Shown here in pieces: positions 47,946-58,700 of a DNA stretch of 64,000 nt. The position numbers and the translations under genes are program-made. Under the pieces are notes generated by a model. The model had not been told where the DNA came from. It searched no databases and was given only the letters and a program-made list of their open reading frames with translations. This stretch comes from Panopea generosa. Its lineage: Eukaryota; Mollusca; Bivalvia; Adapedonta; Hiatellidae. Every line of letters begins with the position of its first letter. Within the stretch, counting starts at the first letter, position 1. The stretch spans positions 21,437,339 through 21,501,338 of the forward strand of contig CM055898.1 in assembly GCA_029582155.1 (NCBI GenBank), written 5' to 3'.

Positions 47946-48018
47946 CGCAACTGCTGGGATTCGAACCCAGAATTTCTACAAAAGTGAAGATGTGTTTGCC
48001 AGTTACACCACAGAAGCA
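47946..48018 (-). mobile_element. tRNA-like sequence with intact T arm
   Basis: On the minus strand the T arm CTGGG-TTCGAAT-CCCAG is perfect, and GTGGTGTAACTGGCAAACAC resembles a D arm. The anticodon arm (CTTCA-CTTTTGT-AGAAA) has only three pairs and the acceptor ends do not match. This favours a tRNA pseudogene or SINE head over a gene. Confidence 0.5.
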
Positions 48019-48019
48019 T

Positions 48020-48460
48020 ATCATGTTGTACTAAGATAATGGACTTAAATATTTACCAAATCAAATTATGTAAATTAATGGAAATTAATATTTGAAATAG
48101 CCCAAATTTCTATTAATAAAGTTCACTCCTGTAACACAGCACTACATGTTTGTTTTCTAATACTATATACATGTAGTATAATATCAAATTTGGTGAAATT
48201 AAAAATCAGGTCGACTCCTCCTTTTTTATAGGGGAAAATGCTTCAACAATCTGGAAGCTAATCTTTAATCAAAATATACAAGTATTGATTTCAAGTCTAG
48301 TTAAAACATCTAAAGCATCAGCTTTGTGTTTTATGGTATTTTTCACAAAAATATATGTACTTTATAAAATGGTTAAATTTGAATTTCTTGGTCCCAAATA
48401 AATGCCAACCTTTGTAAAATAAATCACACCTTGGGAGTAGATTCAGGTTATATGTAAAGT
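48020..48460. other. Unannotated AT-rich DNA
   Basis: No supported feature. Confidence 0.4.
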
Positions 48461-49090
48461 CAATAATGTGTCTGACTGTCAATTCAAGTGTTGTGAGGTA
48501 CTTGAGCGTAAAAAATTAAATAAGTCAAATAATGGCAATAATTTGCATTTTATCCATGCAAAAGTCAAATCACTTACTCAATGTAGTATGTTTAATGACT
48601 GGGAAGTCTTGTGTTAAGTTTAAATCAAATCAAATGTGTTGAAAGGTTGATGAAATATGGACTAGATGGTACTTGCAAGCAAGACTTTAACCAGAATTTC
48701 TAAGTCAAACAAGGGCAATAATTTGCATTATATTAATGCAAGATATATTTAACTTATTCAATGTAGTATGTTTAATGACTGGGAAGTCTTGTGTTTAGTT
48801 TAAATTAAAATCAAATACGTTGAGTGGTTGATGAAGTATGGACTAGATGGAACTTGCAAACAAAACTTTAACCAGAATTTTTTAGTCAAACAAGGGCAAT
48901 ACTTGTATTACATTAATGCAATAGTTATCTAACTTAGTTATTGTAGTATGACTGGGAAATGTTGTGTTAAGTTTCAAGTCAATACATGCAATGGTTATTG
49001 AGATTGGGACTTGCACACAAAACTTCAGTCAAGGTAGGACACTGACGCCCGGGTGAGCAGAATAGCTCTCTTTATCCTTCGAACAGTCAA
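48460..49090 (+). mobile_element. Helitron-like repeat with 180-bp internal tandem units
   Basis: Three units of 180-181 bp. GGCAATA recurs at 48534, 48714 and 48895, with TTGTGTTAAGTTT, ATGACTGGGAA and GGACTAGATGG in step. The array runs into GACGCCCGGGTGAGCAGAATAGCTCTC and TTCGAACAGTCAAGATAAAA, a worn version of the hairpin + CTAAAA end that I remember from bivalve genomes. No protein is encoded. Confidence 0.6.
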
Positions 49091-49334
49091 GATAAAAACA
49101 ATTTGAAAACTGTTTACGGCAACAAAGACAACTCCGTCAGAATTTACAATGTATTACCAAAACTCTAATGAAAACAAAGCAAAAGGCAACTAACAATACA
49201 TATATGTTATAAGTATTGTTCTCTGATTGAAATAATAATATCATGACATGAACAGGGAGGTTACTGACTTATATTTATATAATTATATGAGTACATACGT
49301 AGTTGGAAACCATAATTTATAAAGTGTTTTTAAA

Positions 49335-49786
49335 CAAGAGGTCCATGGGCCTTAACAGTCATCTGATTATCCAAAAAACATTCACATAAATATATTCAGT
49401 CGTAAAAAATAACTTATTGTCAATTTCTCTTATATATATATATATATATATTGATTAAGTAAAGTAGGCCTCACTCCAAGGGCAAAACCGTGTGACCCTG
49501 GGACATGCAGTTCACAATTTTAATAAATGATCCATTTATGTCCATAATCATCTCACTATTTGTTTTCCAGTGCTTCTCCTATATTGAGAAAAGGATTTTC
49601 AATGTTAACCTTACTTTGACCGTTTTCACAATTTTGATTCACCAGTGTGTACCAAAGCTGCATAAAATATATCATTACAGTTACGATTACGGTTTTTCAG
49701 AAGAAGTCGAAAAAGTCAATTGTTTACGCAAGTACGATGATGGACAAAACGTCAATTGAGACAAAGTCTCAGGAGACCTAAAAAGA
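49335..49786 (+). mobile_element. Helitron-like repeat, about 450 bp
   Basis: Starts ACAAGAGGTCCATGGGCCTTAACAG and ends TTGAGACAAAGTCTCAGGAGACCTAA, a hairpin (TTGAGAC/GTCTCA) followed by CTAA. Internal (TA)n at 49431-49452. Related copies are 6740-7124 (3' part) and 36700-37345 (opposite strand). No protein capacity; the 84-residue frame inside is spurious. Confidence 0.6.
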
Positions 49787-49837
49787 CGGACTGAGATTAA
49801 AGTTGAAGGCATAATGGTAGATTGAATGCATTTAAAG

Positions 49838-50067
49838 GGTCCTCTGTGGCAGAGTGGTCTAAGGCGCCATCTCAAGATCACTTATTTCTCACCGCTAAGG
49901 TGATATGTTCGAATCCCGCTCAGAAAACTGTATGTGAGAAAGTTTCCAGTTACTTGCAGAAGGACAGTAGTTGTACTCAGTCTGAGAACTTCCTCCACCA
50001 GCAAAACTGGATAAGCCATATGTAACCTGAAATGTGTTGAAAATGGCGTTAAACCCGGCAAAAAAAA
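49838..50067 (+). mobile_element. Complete Leu/Ser-tRNA-like SINE with 14-bp TSD
   Basis: A full element. Head: TCCTCTGTGGCAGAGTGGTCTAAGGCG (A box) and GATATGTTCGAATCCCGCTC (B box). Body: GAGAAAGTTTCCAGTTACTTG, AACTTCCTCCACCAGCAAAACTGG, then GTGTTGAAAATGGCGTTAAACC and a short A-rich tail. The direct repeat GAATGCATTTAAAG flanks it at 49824-49837 and 50068-50081. Both the TSD and the tail show target-primed retroposition. Confidence 0.9.
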
Positions 50068-50081
50068 GAATGCATTTAAAG

Positions 50082-51145
50082 CACTGTTCTCATTAATTAA
50101 AGTTTTATATCTATTATATCAACTACTATATGCCGCACCATGTGTATCAATACATGTGGTTGTTATCATCCAGATGGACCAAGCTCATTCGCCATCATTG
50201 GCCAGGTCATCCTAAAAAAATGTTTGATTGCAGTGCCTTGACTCAGTATTTTAAAAAGAAATGGACAGATATCATGAAAAATAAAATTTATAGGCAATAA
50301 AAAGTTTAAGTAGCTGCAATATTAACGAGTTGGTAGGAACACAGCAAACACATGCTCCATTTGTTTTATTTTGATGCCAGAATGCAACCCTCCATTACTG
50401 AGAACATTTCCGTGCTAAAGATCACGTACCTGTCACATGTGAAGCTGTTGGTTCAAATCAAGCTATATACATACAATGTATTAGAGTCAACCAATATATC
50501 CTGAAAGGTTCTACTCAGACTTACTTTTTGGAATATTCAGGAGACCTTCCGATACCTTTTTATGTACATGCTCATTATTGCACAGAGAGTTTAGCTTGCA
50601 TTGTCACTACAAGGTACTGTTCACCCATCATCAACTTCTACATGCACACTTTTTCCCCAATGCCATTAACAATTGCCTAGGGCTGTTATCAAATTAGGAC
50701 TCTGGGTAGTGATAATGCCCTGCCTAAATGAATTCTGAGTATTTTTAACGCCCTTTTCATCGGAATTATGCAAGGAATGTGAATATGAGCCCAATGTAAC
50801 AGTGATAATAGACAAAATTTAGTAAAGATATACTATATTTAGTACTATGCGTTATAATGTTGTTAAAATCCTTTCCACTGACAGTGCTGTACAATTCTAT
50901 AGCCGGATGTTCTGGACAAGTAGGAAATTGTACAAGTCACTGTCCAAGTAGAAATATGTACAAGTCACGCGATACAAAAGTTTAGTCTCTTTGATAAGTT
51001 TAATTGGTGCACATACACATGGGGATTAATTACCACTGACCAGTTAATCACTACTCTGGATCAATTATCATTCAATTATCTCCAGGCATTATTCAATAAG
51101 ATGTCATATACATAGCTGTTTAAATGGCAACATTTATAGGTATAA
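50082..51145. other. Unannotated DNA
   Basis: No supported gene. A worn tRNA-SINE-like body may lie near 50430-50530 (GGTTCAAATCAAGC, GGTTCTACTCAGACTTACTTTTTGG) but is too eroded to assign. Confidence 0.35.
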
Positions 51146-51312
51146 GCTGGTTAGCCCCATTAGCTCTGTCGGTAAATCACAAAACTTCTAGCATTGAGGT
51201 TGTGGGTTAGATCCCTGGGGCTGGTCAATTAAAACCAGTCGTTCCGATGGGACTTTAAATCGAGGATCCGTGTGGTGGTGCTATACACTGAGCACACTGA
51301 AGAACCAGAAGA
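51146..51312 (+). mobile_element. tRNA-derived SINE, family 5
   Basis: Head: GGTTAGCCCCATTAGCTCTGTCGGTAAATC (A box) and GTTGTGGGTTAGATCCCTGG (B box at about 51204-51215). Body: GATGGGACTTTAAATCGAGGATCC and GTGGTGGTGCTATACACTGAGCAC...GAAGAACC, a SINE body pattern that I remember as widespread in molluscs and other marine invertebrates. Confidence 0.7.
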
Positions 51313-52225
51313 AACATACAATGGGTTTCAATCTGTATCCTGCACTATCCCCCTGGAACCTAAAAAGATTAACACTCTTCGGGTAATCGCCAATATGTGA
51401 TGTTTATGTCCGTAAAATAATGTAGGTAACCTACTTTCGCACCAAAAACCATGACAACTACAAATATTAAAAACAATGTTTATGTTTACAAAGACTTGTA
51501 TAGAAGGATAGGAAACTTGCATCTCCTGACTAAATGTTGATAAAATAGCACACAAAAGATTACTAATTTCGCATGAGCGTTCACAAAATCTCACCTAGTT
51601 GCCTTTCCATCTCCATTTAATTCCTTGATGTTTATGTCTATAAATTTTAGGTTAGCAACGTTCGCAGCACACACTATGACAAATACATATGGTAGATGTT
51701 TATGTCTGTAAAATGTTTGGTAAGTGACTTTCGTGCCATATACCATGACATCTACAGATATAAAAAAAAATGGTTGCGGTTTATGTTCTCTCAACACACT
51801 TCGAGTTTGGGTCCGACTGTAGCTTCAATTTTACATGCTTTGGCCCAAGGGTGATGGTGGTTTCGTCAACCTGCCAGTTCATCTACTTTAATTTTGTGCT
51901 AAAAACAGGTAGTGATTTTGTCAACCTTAATTTAGTATAGTGTAACGTGGCACACAAGAACACTGACAATTGTGGATAGGTGAGAACCAGTAATGGTCTG
52001 TTCAATAACTAGGGCTATAATGATGTAATTGAAAAGTATTAATGAGTAATAAAATATTCAGCATTAGTTTATTTAAACTTAATTAAAACAATTTTAGGCA
52101 AAACACTAATCAATAACATAAATATCACCAACATTGCCGATAAAACAATCAACCACGTGGATATTGCCAATTGTGCAGGAAATTAAAATACACATACGCG
52201 ATGTAGTGAAACTGTGAATGTACAA
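51312..52225. other. Unannotated DNA
   Basis: Short minus-strand open frames at 51328-51594 and 51591-51797 share a GTTTATGTC-TAAA-T motif (51398, 51628, 51698), suggesting a worn internal repeat. I see no domain. Confidence 0.35.
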
Positions 52226-52355
52226 TGGTCACTAACAACAGTCTTGCTGTTAAGCTTTTACATCAATGTGGTTAAAGTGCCCTGACTGTATTGGAGTGTA
52301 GTGTAGTGTAGTGTTAGTACTTGGATGGGTGACCGATGTTACTTTAATGGCGACG
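52200..52355 (+). pseudogene. 5S rRNA-derived sequence, copy 1
   Basis: About 52250-52350 follows the 5S rRNA: CTTTTACATCAATGTGGTTAAAG (5S start), CCCTGACTGTATTGGAG, then the C-box-like GTACTTGGATGGGTGACCG at 52317-52335. Between them the A-box region is replaced by GTGTAGTGTAGTGTAGTG. It is diverged and disrupted, so a 5S pseudogene or a 5S-derived SINE (SINE3 type), not an active gene. Confidence 0.7.
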
Positions 52356-52484
52356 AGGATTAACTTTCAAACCTGTGCCTGCACGAATCTCTCTTTCTTT
52401 GGAATGGTGTGCAATATCGCCATGAACTGCAGAAAACCACAGGCTGTCTGTTGGGTATTATCCCTAAAGGTAAAGAGGGGAAAA

Positions 52485-52640
52485 GTGTAGTGAGTGTACA
52501 TATAGGTCACTTATAAGTCTTTCTGTTAAGGTAGCTTTTACAGCGACATGGTTGATGTGCACTGACTATATTGGAAGTTAAGCAACGATGTACAAGGTAA
52601 GTACTTGGATGGCTGACCGATGTCACTTAAGCGATATTCA
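52485..52640 (+). pseudogene. 5S rRNA-derived sequence, copy 2
   Basis: CTTTTACAGCGACATGGTTGA, TGACTATATTGGAAGTTAAGCAACG (the A box of the 5S internal promoter) and GTACTTGGATGGCTGACCG at 52601-52619. The shared upstream stretch (TGTACA-TGGTCACT-A, GTCTT-CTGTTAAG) shows that the two copies arose by duplication of one 284-bp unit. Copy 2 is the better-preserved one. Confidence 0.75.
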
Positions 52641-53690
52641 TAATTCGAAGTGATCGAATTCAGGTCATGATCGAAAATACGTTACGGCACCATACAATTG
52701 TAAACATCAAACCATTGTTTATTTATTTTCTGCTCTCGCAAGATGGACATGGTTATTTTGTGAGCCATTTCCAAGACAAAAATGATACGATACTACGCAA
52801 CAATTATCTATACGTGTATATTTACCTTTGATAACACCAGCGAACTGTTGAAAACGCACAAAATATATAAACAGCTATCAGAATACTTTTTATTTTACCC
52901 GCATTTACTTTGACCGAAACTTTGCAAAACATATTTACTGCAGAGCAATGACTTTGTTGTCTAGATTGTTTTTTAATTATCAACTAAAGCTAAGAATTTT
53001 ATTTATCAAAAAGTTTAATTATTTTAATAGTATTATTACTGTAACAGTAATTTTTTTGAGACAAGATTTTTTTATCTTTATTTTATTTGGAATAATAGTC
53101 ACGAGGCAACGTATGGGTTAAAGGTCGTCGTGTTTTTTTTTTAAATGCACAACTTCTCACTGAATTCTAGACGTCGCTCGAGTGATACCGTAACGGGTTC
53201 GTAAACAAACTCGCCCTACGGGCGATTTCGGTTTCGACCCCTATTATATTACAATACCGGAAGAATCAGTATAACGTATTCAATTCAAAAGTCTTAAAAA
53301 GTTATTAAAATAGCATATAACACTTTATAATACATTGTTGGATATATTAAACTTACTGACATCCTTTAAGACACTAATAAACTCCACTGCATCACATATA
53401 AGTATAAGATTTTCACTTGTTCTTATTTGTTTATGACGAAAACAATTCTGTTTATAAAGGAAGTAAAACTACCATCAATCTTAATCTAACTGATAACAGT
53501 TAATCTACAGGTAAATCAAATACAAATATATCGAAACAATAAGAAACTGTCAATAAAAGTTTGAATACCCTATTTTATTTATTACGTATTAGAGAATACA
53601 TCATAAGCTAAAATCTAAGAAAATGGAAGTCCGCGAACGTCACATTGAAGAAATACAGCTACCAAACAACACACACAATGCAAACAGCCA
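52640..53690. other. Unannotated DNA with a short hairpin
   Basis: TCGCCCTACGGGCGA at 53210-53224 is a perfect short hairpin in an AT-rich setting. Nothing else is supported. Confidence 0.4.
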
Positions 53691-53765
53691 TTTTCAACAA
53701 ATTTTATATTATATATGCCATCCAGTTTTATTGGAGTAGTAAATCTCAAACCTACCGAATATCAT
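53690..53765 (-). mobile_element. SINE 3' fragment (Leu/Ser-like family)
   Basis: GCCATTTTCAACAAATTTTATATTATATATGCCATCCAGTTTTATTGGAG, cited as a landmark, matches the minus strand of the 3' end of the SINE at 22070-22150. Confidence 0.55.
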
Positions 53766-56315
53766 GATAAAATGTAAATGCATTTGTATATGTCGCATTT
53801 CTTAGTTTCAAGATGATCGATACGATATAAGCAAATCTGAAATAAGACATACATACTGTCCACATATGACATTTTTATTTACCTACGCTATGTTATCAGA
53901 TCAAAACATTAACTTCTTCATAAATATCGCTTGCAAATATATGCATATATGTGTGTAGGTCGTGCAGTTTGTCGTGCATGCGTTATCAAATAGGTTAAAG
54001 GTTTGGATCAGAGTGGTCTCCAAAACATTACATAAAGACATGATGACATTACTTTATGACACTACTTATGCTTGTTAAGTTCTGGGAACTGACATGAAAC
54101 TTTACATGGTAAGTATGCAATACAGCATTATATTTAATAGTTCAATATTTTTTCACTAACATCTCACTAAGATATGTGCTTGAACGATTACAAGCGTTAC
54201 CACATGTTAATGTTTTTGATCTGGTATTGATTTGTTATTAAACCTATATAATAATATTATTATTCCCATAGGTCATTAAACAACAATTCTAAGCTTTTCA
54301 TAAAATTATACTGTTAATCCCTTCAGTGGGTAACAGTGTTTACACAGTGACGTGATGTTACTGTTAACCGTTCTAGCGGGTAATAGTATCTAAACCAACC
54401 GTTTATGAATAGATCTTGATTTCCAATAAAAAAACGATTTAAAGTGACAAATACATTTAAAAAAATAAAAAAATGATGGTGGTTCTGTCCATATGTAAGT
54501 TTACGGAATGAACAATTAGACCTAGAATGCTTTATAGACAAAAAAAAGCTAATACAATACTTAGTTTTATATTATACCAAATACACGACCCACGGCATGC
54601 GATATTTTGGATCCAAACACAAGATACAACTATATTACGATACGCTTTCAGTTAGAAGTACACTGTACGTCATTTGTATACTTTTTAGATTTAGATTTAA
54701 ATTTTAGCTTTAAATTTTAAAACTTTTTATCAAACAACAAACATTTAACATTTAAACTGATTATTTCATTGGTGTTCCCGGCACATTCTATACACCATAT
54801 CTATCAGTTTTCGGGATCTGCATTCATCTTTCTCCAGCTGGTAGTCTCTGAGTAATTTTATTGCATGCCATTTTTGCAAGATTTATATAAATTAATAACC
54901 TACACTCAAATTTGCCTTTTCATTCTTATTTGGTTTAACAATATTAAATTGTTATCAACATATTACATATACATATATCAATACATAGCGATGCGTAACT
55001 ACATAATTGAAACGAGAGTTATTCTCATTTAAAGAGGCAAATCGCCTCGTTTTTTGTTCTCCAATAACTTGAAAGTTGCAAGACCGATGCGTGATCTTGC
55101 CTAGGCAAATAAAATAATATATTGACCTGATTACTTCACACTGTACAAAGAAGGGAATGTAAAAATGGTGGATAATAAATATATTAACATATGATTATGA
55201 TATACCATATTATAACGGTTAATATAGCATGTTAAAGTTCCGAGAAAATAAAATAAAAAGGAAAACTTGTCAAACATCTAAACATACTGTAAATCCATCT
55301 GGCTGACAACACACAACTGTCATCTTTAACAACATGTATTATTTGTATACTGAGACAAGGGCTTATTTCACGTTGAGTTATGTCTGACTACACTTTAAAA
55401 ATATTATTTTTTTACAATATTTATCAAAATTCGACCCCCAGGGTGTCCATATATATCCCCATGTGAGAATTGTTTTATTTATTTGTGTAACGTATAATTT
55501 ACATAGAATGGATCTTGTCACAAACGACCACTAGCGGATCCCATATAACACATTTAATCGTTCTTGTTTTGTTACAAACAAAGTTTATCATCGTGATTTT
55601 TTAATTTTTAAACGTTGAAATTTTCAAAGGGTCAAGTTTGTATTGGTACATCCTTTTAGATCGAATTTCGTTTGATAGTTTTGTAACCTTTAATCTCTTT
55701 TCTTTAACATTTTTTTCCAATATAGAAGACTATGTTTTACACATTTAATTTACAAAATGTATAGCATTTACACGAAAAAAAGTGTAACATTATATATGAT
55801 AATCATATATACATATAGTGTTATAATTTGATTGCAAGGCGTTAATTTATATTATAGTATTATCAACATAATAATGATTGTTATACAGTAAGAAAATATG
55901 CAACCCTAAATCTAACCTCAAATTTAAAATAACTTTTCCACAGAGAATGACATATTTTAAATATAGCTTTATAATATTTGTATTTCATAGTCACATAATT
56001 ATGGTGATATATAATATTATAAAGTCGGTAAACAAGGATTTAAGTCTTTATCCTCGCTTAAATAACTAAAGAAAAACAACAACAACAACAACAACAATAT
56101 TATTATTCATTTTAAATTACACGATGACATTGTTGTTAACATATTTCACTTTTAACGGTGAAGTTTCAATTTATTTCAACGAAACATCTACACAGGTCAT
56201 TAAAAAGCATAAAATTAAAGTTTGATGGGTATTGCATGTTTAAATTAAACATCTCATGAAAACCAACATACTTAAACAGACTAAGTGCATGTTACATAAA
56301 CCATGTATGAACACA
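53765..56315. other. Unannotated AT-rich DNA
   Basis: No supported gene. GAGGC-AAATC-GCCTC followed by T6 (55034-55055) is a hairpin plus T run. (CAA)n is at 56076-56098. Confidence 0.4.
56076..56098 (+). repeat. (CAA)n microsatellite
   Basis: Seven CAA units in a row after an A-rich start. Confidence 0.85.
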
Positions 56316-56319
56316 AACA

Positions 56320-57330
56320 ATTATTTGTGAACAACCAGACATAAATGTATAGACCAGACTAAGGCGAGCGAGCATTGCTACAATGCAGACCATAGACATG
56401 ATCTCAACGTTTCTAACAAACCAAATAGATTTTGTGTCAACCATGACTTATATACAATGATTTTACATACAACACAATTGGACTGGACGGACAATTTACA
56501 TACATAAACTGATAGCTTTATATTAGTTGGATACAGTTAAATATTCATGATTACTCACATGCTATATAAAAGACATATCTAGAAACCCGTTGGATCATGA
56601 GGATACAGTGAAATAAATGTAATTGAAATCTAAACAACGGAATTTCCGGGGTGGGGGGTTGGATCTTTTCATATGTACATTCACAATGTATGATATATAT
56701 ATGGAGATAATTATTTGTGAACAACCAGACATTAATGCACAGTTCAGACTACAGCGAGCGCGCCTAGCTAAAATGCAATTCATAAACACAATACCAAGGC
56801 ATATAACAAATCAAATAGACTTTGTGTTAAACATGACTTACATACTATGGTTTTACATATAAAATATCTTGACTGGACAGATAAGTTAAATACATGAAAT
56901 GATAGCTTTATAAGTAGGATCCAGTTAAAGATTCATGACTACTCACATGCCATATAAAGACATATCAATAAACCGTTTGGATCATGAGGATACAGTTAAA
57001 TCATATGTATTTATTTCAAAAAGAGAAATAATTGAAAACACAACAACGGAATTTTCAATTTTTGGGATCTTTTCAGATGCACATTCATAATGTACATATA
57101 TGAAGATAAATGTTTGTGAACAACCGGACATAAACTACGGCGAGTGCGCCTAGCTGCAATGCATACCATAGACACAATATCAAGGCATCTGCATAACCAA
57201 ATAGATTTGGTGTCAACCATGACCTATATACTATGGTTTTAGATGCAACACATCTGGACTGGACAGAAAAATTGACATACACGAACTGATAGATTTATAT
57301 GAGAAGGACCCAGTTAATGATTCGAAAATT
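56320..57330 (+). repeat. 390-400-bp tandem array, about 2.6 units
   Basis: TTTGTGAACAACC-GACAT starts units at 56324, 56714 and 57113. In step follow GGCGAGCG-GC, ATGACTTA-ATAC-ATG-TTT, GGACTGGAC, GATAGCTTTATA, ATTCATGA-TACTCACATGC-ATATAAA, TTGGATCATGAGGATACAG, CAACGGAATTT and TGGGATCTTTTCA. The third unit stops near 57330. Open frames on either strand within it are repeat-derived. Confidence 0.85.
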
Positions 57331-57640
57331 GAAAAGTACATAATATATCTCTCTTAATATACATTTACTGTTATATATCTGGCATGTACATTATATACAT
57401 AGACAGTTATCATTTGCAATTGTTACATTCATTTTTATTTTACAAAAAATACTATAGAGTCAAACTTGTTTAAGTGGTCACCCAGCTCTTAAGCAATCAA
57501 TTGACTTAAAAAGCCACAGTTTTTTTTACAAGTTTTATATCTTTAGTTTGACTAACCTGTATAAAGCAGTTATCTGCCTTAAAGTGTTAACTTTGATTTA
57601 TGTGATATACTGAAAATCAGAGCTTTTGACATTATAAATT
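57330..57640. other. Unannotated AT-rich DNA
   Basis: Contains ATAGAGTCAAACTTGTTTAAGTGG-type sequence at about 57458-57480, reminiscent of worn mollusc repeats, but unassigned. Confidence 0.35.
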
Positions 57641-58700
57641 GCTCGTCGTCCTTGTCCCGTATCTAACGTTCGTCTATTTACTTCTGTCTTGTAGACACGA
57701 TAGCACTCCTATTTTGTCTTAAACCTTAACTAACATTTCACAGACGGTATATAACCAAAAAATATTGGATGAGTTCTTGAACCAGTATGATTCAATCACA
57801 AATATCCTCGGCTAAGGTCTTATAATATAAGCACATTTAAGTGATACTATTTTCGTTGAAAGCTCAATGCCGATACCTTATATACTTTATATGTACCATA
57901 TATATAGTTCAATGCTTACACTTTTGATGTTTTGCATGTAACATTGCAGAGAGGTCCCGTTAAACGTATATGAAAGTCTGATCTCTAGAGTCAAATCTTG
58001 GAAGACCCCATGGGTCACTGTTTTAAAAGGAATTATATAGGGAAAACAATAATATGTTCGTGTAGATGCAATAGCACTCCAATTTTGCATTGAAGCTTAA
58101 TGACACTTGTACAGAAGTTACATAACCACAATATATCGCACGAGTTTTTTAATCTGGATGATTTGACCACTAATATCACCGCCACAGGGATTATAAGCAA
58201 ATTTTAAGCTCAGCTTTAGAATTAATTTTCAAAGCCTATACCTGAGCTATTTTACATGTAGCATTAGATGGAGGTCTTCTTAAGAGTTTATTGCCGTCTT
58301 GTCCCTGGGGTAAACATATTGGCCTCCACATGGGTCACTATTTTACATAAAGTTGTATACGGAAAGTGTTAAAATGTTTGTGTATACTCATTATCACCCC
58401 AATATTCCAGTATAGCTTACCACATACGTTTTTCATTAAATCTTTACCAAACTAACACCACAGTATCTCTGGTTCTAATCAGTCATATTACCCTGCAACA
58501 GGATCTTTTTTAAGATACACTTTTCTGAGAACTAAAAGCGTAGTCCAAAAATGCTTAACTTTTAACATAGCTAAAAGGTTCTAAAACATGTGTTGAAGTC
58601 AGGTCACTGAAGACACAATATCACCCCGATATTCCAATGAATCGCGGACAAGTTCTTGTACCAGCCTAATTTTTATTCAGTCTTGATTGCAGTGGTATCT
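57640..58700 (+). repeat. About 340-bp degenerate tandem array (left part)
   Basis: Units begin near 57690, 58060 and 58395. Shared landmarks are TAGCACTCC-ATTTTG / ATCACCCCAATATTCC, GAGTT-TT-AA-C-G-ATGATT, TTTTGCATGTAACATTGCAGAGAGGTC / TTTACATGTAGCATTAGATGGAGGTC, and CATGGGTCACT-TTTTA. A fourth unit starts near 58620 and is cut by the retrotransposon; its remainder resumes at about 60330. Confidence 0.7.

Noticed and set aside
47946..48018. Candidate functional tRNA with perfect T arm
   Set aside because: Acceptor ends do not pair and the anticodon stem has only three pairs.
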